From Gelidibacter japonicus (lineage in GTDB: Bacteria; Bacteroidota; Bacteroidia; Flavobacteriales; Flavobacteriaceae), in contig NZ_BJKB01000004.1 in assembly GCF_010725055.1 (NCBI RefSeq), positions 62,001-126,000 on the forward strand: a stretch of 64,000 nt of DNA. The letters run 5' to 3'. Positions 62,934 to 64,000 of the stretch are shown piece by piece (within the stretch, counting starts at the first letter, position 1; every line of letters begins with the position of its first letter). The notes beneath the pieces are model-generated. The model worked only from the letters and a program-made list of their open reading frames with translations, was not told the origin of the DNA and searched no databases. The position numbers were made by a program, and so were the translations under genes.

Positions 62934-64000
62934 CACAATTTGTAGATATCTACGATATTATCGATGATGCGTTGGGCAGCGTACCCATCCCATAACTCTG
63001 GGATTTCACCCTTTTTCCAATTCCCGGAAAATAATTTTTTGAAAGCCTGAGTGATTTTTTCAGGGTCATTTCCTACCAATACATTGGTTCCTATAGTGCA
63101 AGTCTCCGGTCGCTCAGTGCTGTCTCTTAAAGTGATGCAGGGAACATGCATGACGGTGGTCTCTTCCGTGATGCCTCCAGAATCCGTAAGCACGGCAAAA
63201 GCGTTTTTAACGAGATAATTGAACTCCAAATAACCCAAAGGGGCCACATAATGCAGATTATCAAAATTTAGATTCAAACCTTCCAAAAGCTTTTTGGTTC
63301 TTGGATGAACAGGAAAGATAATAGGATAGTCCTTTGCTAATTGAGCCAACTGTGTTATTAAGGCTTTGAGTTGTTCTTCCTCATCCACGTTGCTAGGCCT
63401 GTGCAAAGTCATGACCATATACTTTTTTTCCTGCAGTTGCAACAATTTCCAGAGTTCAGGTGGTTGGAGTCTGCTCTCATTTTTGCGTAGGGTATCAATC
63501 ATCACATTTCCTACTAAATAAATTTGGTTTTTATCCACTCCAAGGTCTTCGAGGGTTTGTGAAGCCAAAGGCGTGGTGGTGAAAAAATAGTCGGTTAGGC
63601 TATCGGTGACAATTCTATTGATTTCTTCAGGCATATTCATATCGCCTGAACGGATTCCTGCCTCCACGTGTGCGACTTTTATACCTGCTTTTTTTGCGAC
63701 TATAGTACAGGCCATGGTTGAGGTGACATCACCAACCACCATGACTAAATCTGTTGGGTTTTCTGTCAAAACCTTCTCGAACCCAATCATAATCGCTCCG
63801 GTCTGTTCGGCTTGTGTGCCACTTTGCACATTCAAATTGATATCTGGAAACGGAATATTCAGTTCTTCAAAAAAGGTATCACTTAGGTTTTTATCGTAAT
63901 GCTGACCCGTATGGATCAATTGATAATTAATCGGAACACCTTCTGATTGTTTCTGTTTGATAGCCTCAATAATAGGGGCTATTTTCATGAAATTTGGACG
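62933..64000 (-). CDS. wecB: UDP-N-acetylglucosamine 2-epimerase (non-hydrolysing), 5' end beyond the window
   Basis: It interconverts UDP-GlcNAc and UDP-ManNAc. The visible part begins RPNFMKIAPIIEAIK at the window edge; WecB proteins have about 10-12 residues before this (…VxxGTRPxFxK), so the start lies past 64000, and the Met at 63988 is internal. Family motifs are LIHTGQHYD, VVGDVTSTMACTIVAKK, VAHVEAGIRSGDMNMPEEINR, TLHRPSNVDE and LTDSGGITEETTVMHVPCITLRDSTERPET (the epimerase active-site region). It probably supplies donor for the WecG-type transferase at 56291. Confidence 0.95.
   Translation of the reverse strand, partial: RPNFMKIAPIIEAIKQKQSEGVPINYQLIHTGQHYDKNLSDTFFEELNIPFPDINLNVQSGTQAEQTGAIMIGFEKVLTENPTDLVMVVGDVTSTMACTIVAKKAGIKVAHVEAGIRSGDMNMPEEINRIVTDSLTDYFFTTTPLASQTLEDLGVDKNQIYLVGNVMIDTLRKNESRLQPPELWKLLQLQEKKYMVMTLHRPSNVDEEEQLKALITQLAQLAKDYPIIFPVHPRTKKLLEGLNLNFDNLHYVAPLGYLEFNYLVKNAFAVLTDSGGITEETTVMHVPCITLRDSTERPETCTIGTNVLVGNDPEKITQAFKKLFSGNWKKGEIPELWDGYAAQRIIDNIVDIYKL

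Noticed and set aside
62933-63988. Met at 63988 as the real start of wecB
   Set aside because: The frame continues to the edge with RPNF before it, matching the conserved WecB N-terminus, so the gene is cut by the window end.

Overview
The window looks like chromosomal DNA of a marine-type member of the Flavobacteriaceae (Bacteroidota). The reasons are low GC content, lineage-typical families (DUF4175, DUF4837, tandem OmpA-domain proteins, a relic type IX secretion sorting domain), Bacteroidota-style -7 boxes (TAnnTTTG) before many genes, and parS-like palindromes around mnmG. No species is claimed. Most of the window is ordinary core genome; the last third is a polysaccharide biosynthesis locus.

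Layout. 1-950: degenerate hairpin-bearing repeats and a broken AAA-ATPase gene. 954-3622: glycogen synthesis (glgA-glgC). 3656-6036: cation/proton antiporter and a DUF202 protein on the minus strand. 6200-10601: metallo-hydrolase, subtilisin-like lipoprotease and M1 aminopeptidase. 10677-13618: rnpA, an S41 processing protease and an OmpA-domain protein. 13615-14628: GNAT acetyltransferase and rpiB on minus. 14629-15772: an AT-rich 1.1-kb gap with DnaA-box-like words and a T9SS sorting-domain relic. 15773-19919: rnr, YbjQ, DUF2807 and LysE-type genes. 19940-20330: an inverted-repeat element and tRNA-Cys. 20384-26224: folB, glnS, a small conserved gene, an SPFH gene interrupted by a stop codon, and gltX. 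26561-34346: DUF4175, ybeY, mnmG between two parS-like sites, a methyltransferase and an OmpH/Skp-like lipoprotein. 34387-44061: holB, pgk, MltD-type transglycosylase, DUF4837, tatA, M23 peptidase, GH3-family protein and a conserved unknown.

44069-64000 is a surface-polysaccharide locus. It holds a Wzz-like protein, the full dTDP-L-rhamnose pathway (rmlBACD), a Wzx flippase, a FkbM methyltransferase, five glycosyltransferases (including a WecG/TagA type), a Wzy-like and a WaaL/Wzy_C-type membrane protein, a beta-propeller protein, UDP-xylose synthase, a WcaJ-type initiating phosphotransferase and WecB, which runs off the end. Together they can make dTDP-Rha, UDP-Xyl (if UDP-GlcA is supplied) and UDP-ManNAc, start a repeat unit on undecaprenyl phosphate, extend it, flip it and polymerise or ligate it. 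Relics of GDP-fucose genes (gmd, fcl) and of another methyltransferase show that the locus has turned over.

Observations most worth a second look: (i) a candidate chromosome origin near 14.6-15.2 kb, supported by an apparent GC-skew change and by parS-like sites 15-18 kb away; (ii) the SPFH/stomatin-like gene cut by an in-frame TAG directly before an ATG, separating membrane anchor from SPFH domain; (iii) the two parS-like palindromes bracketing mnmG; (iv) four recognisable gene relics. I did not find a convincing new defence or mobile system, CRISPR array or insertion sequence.
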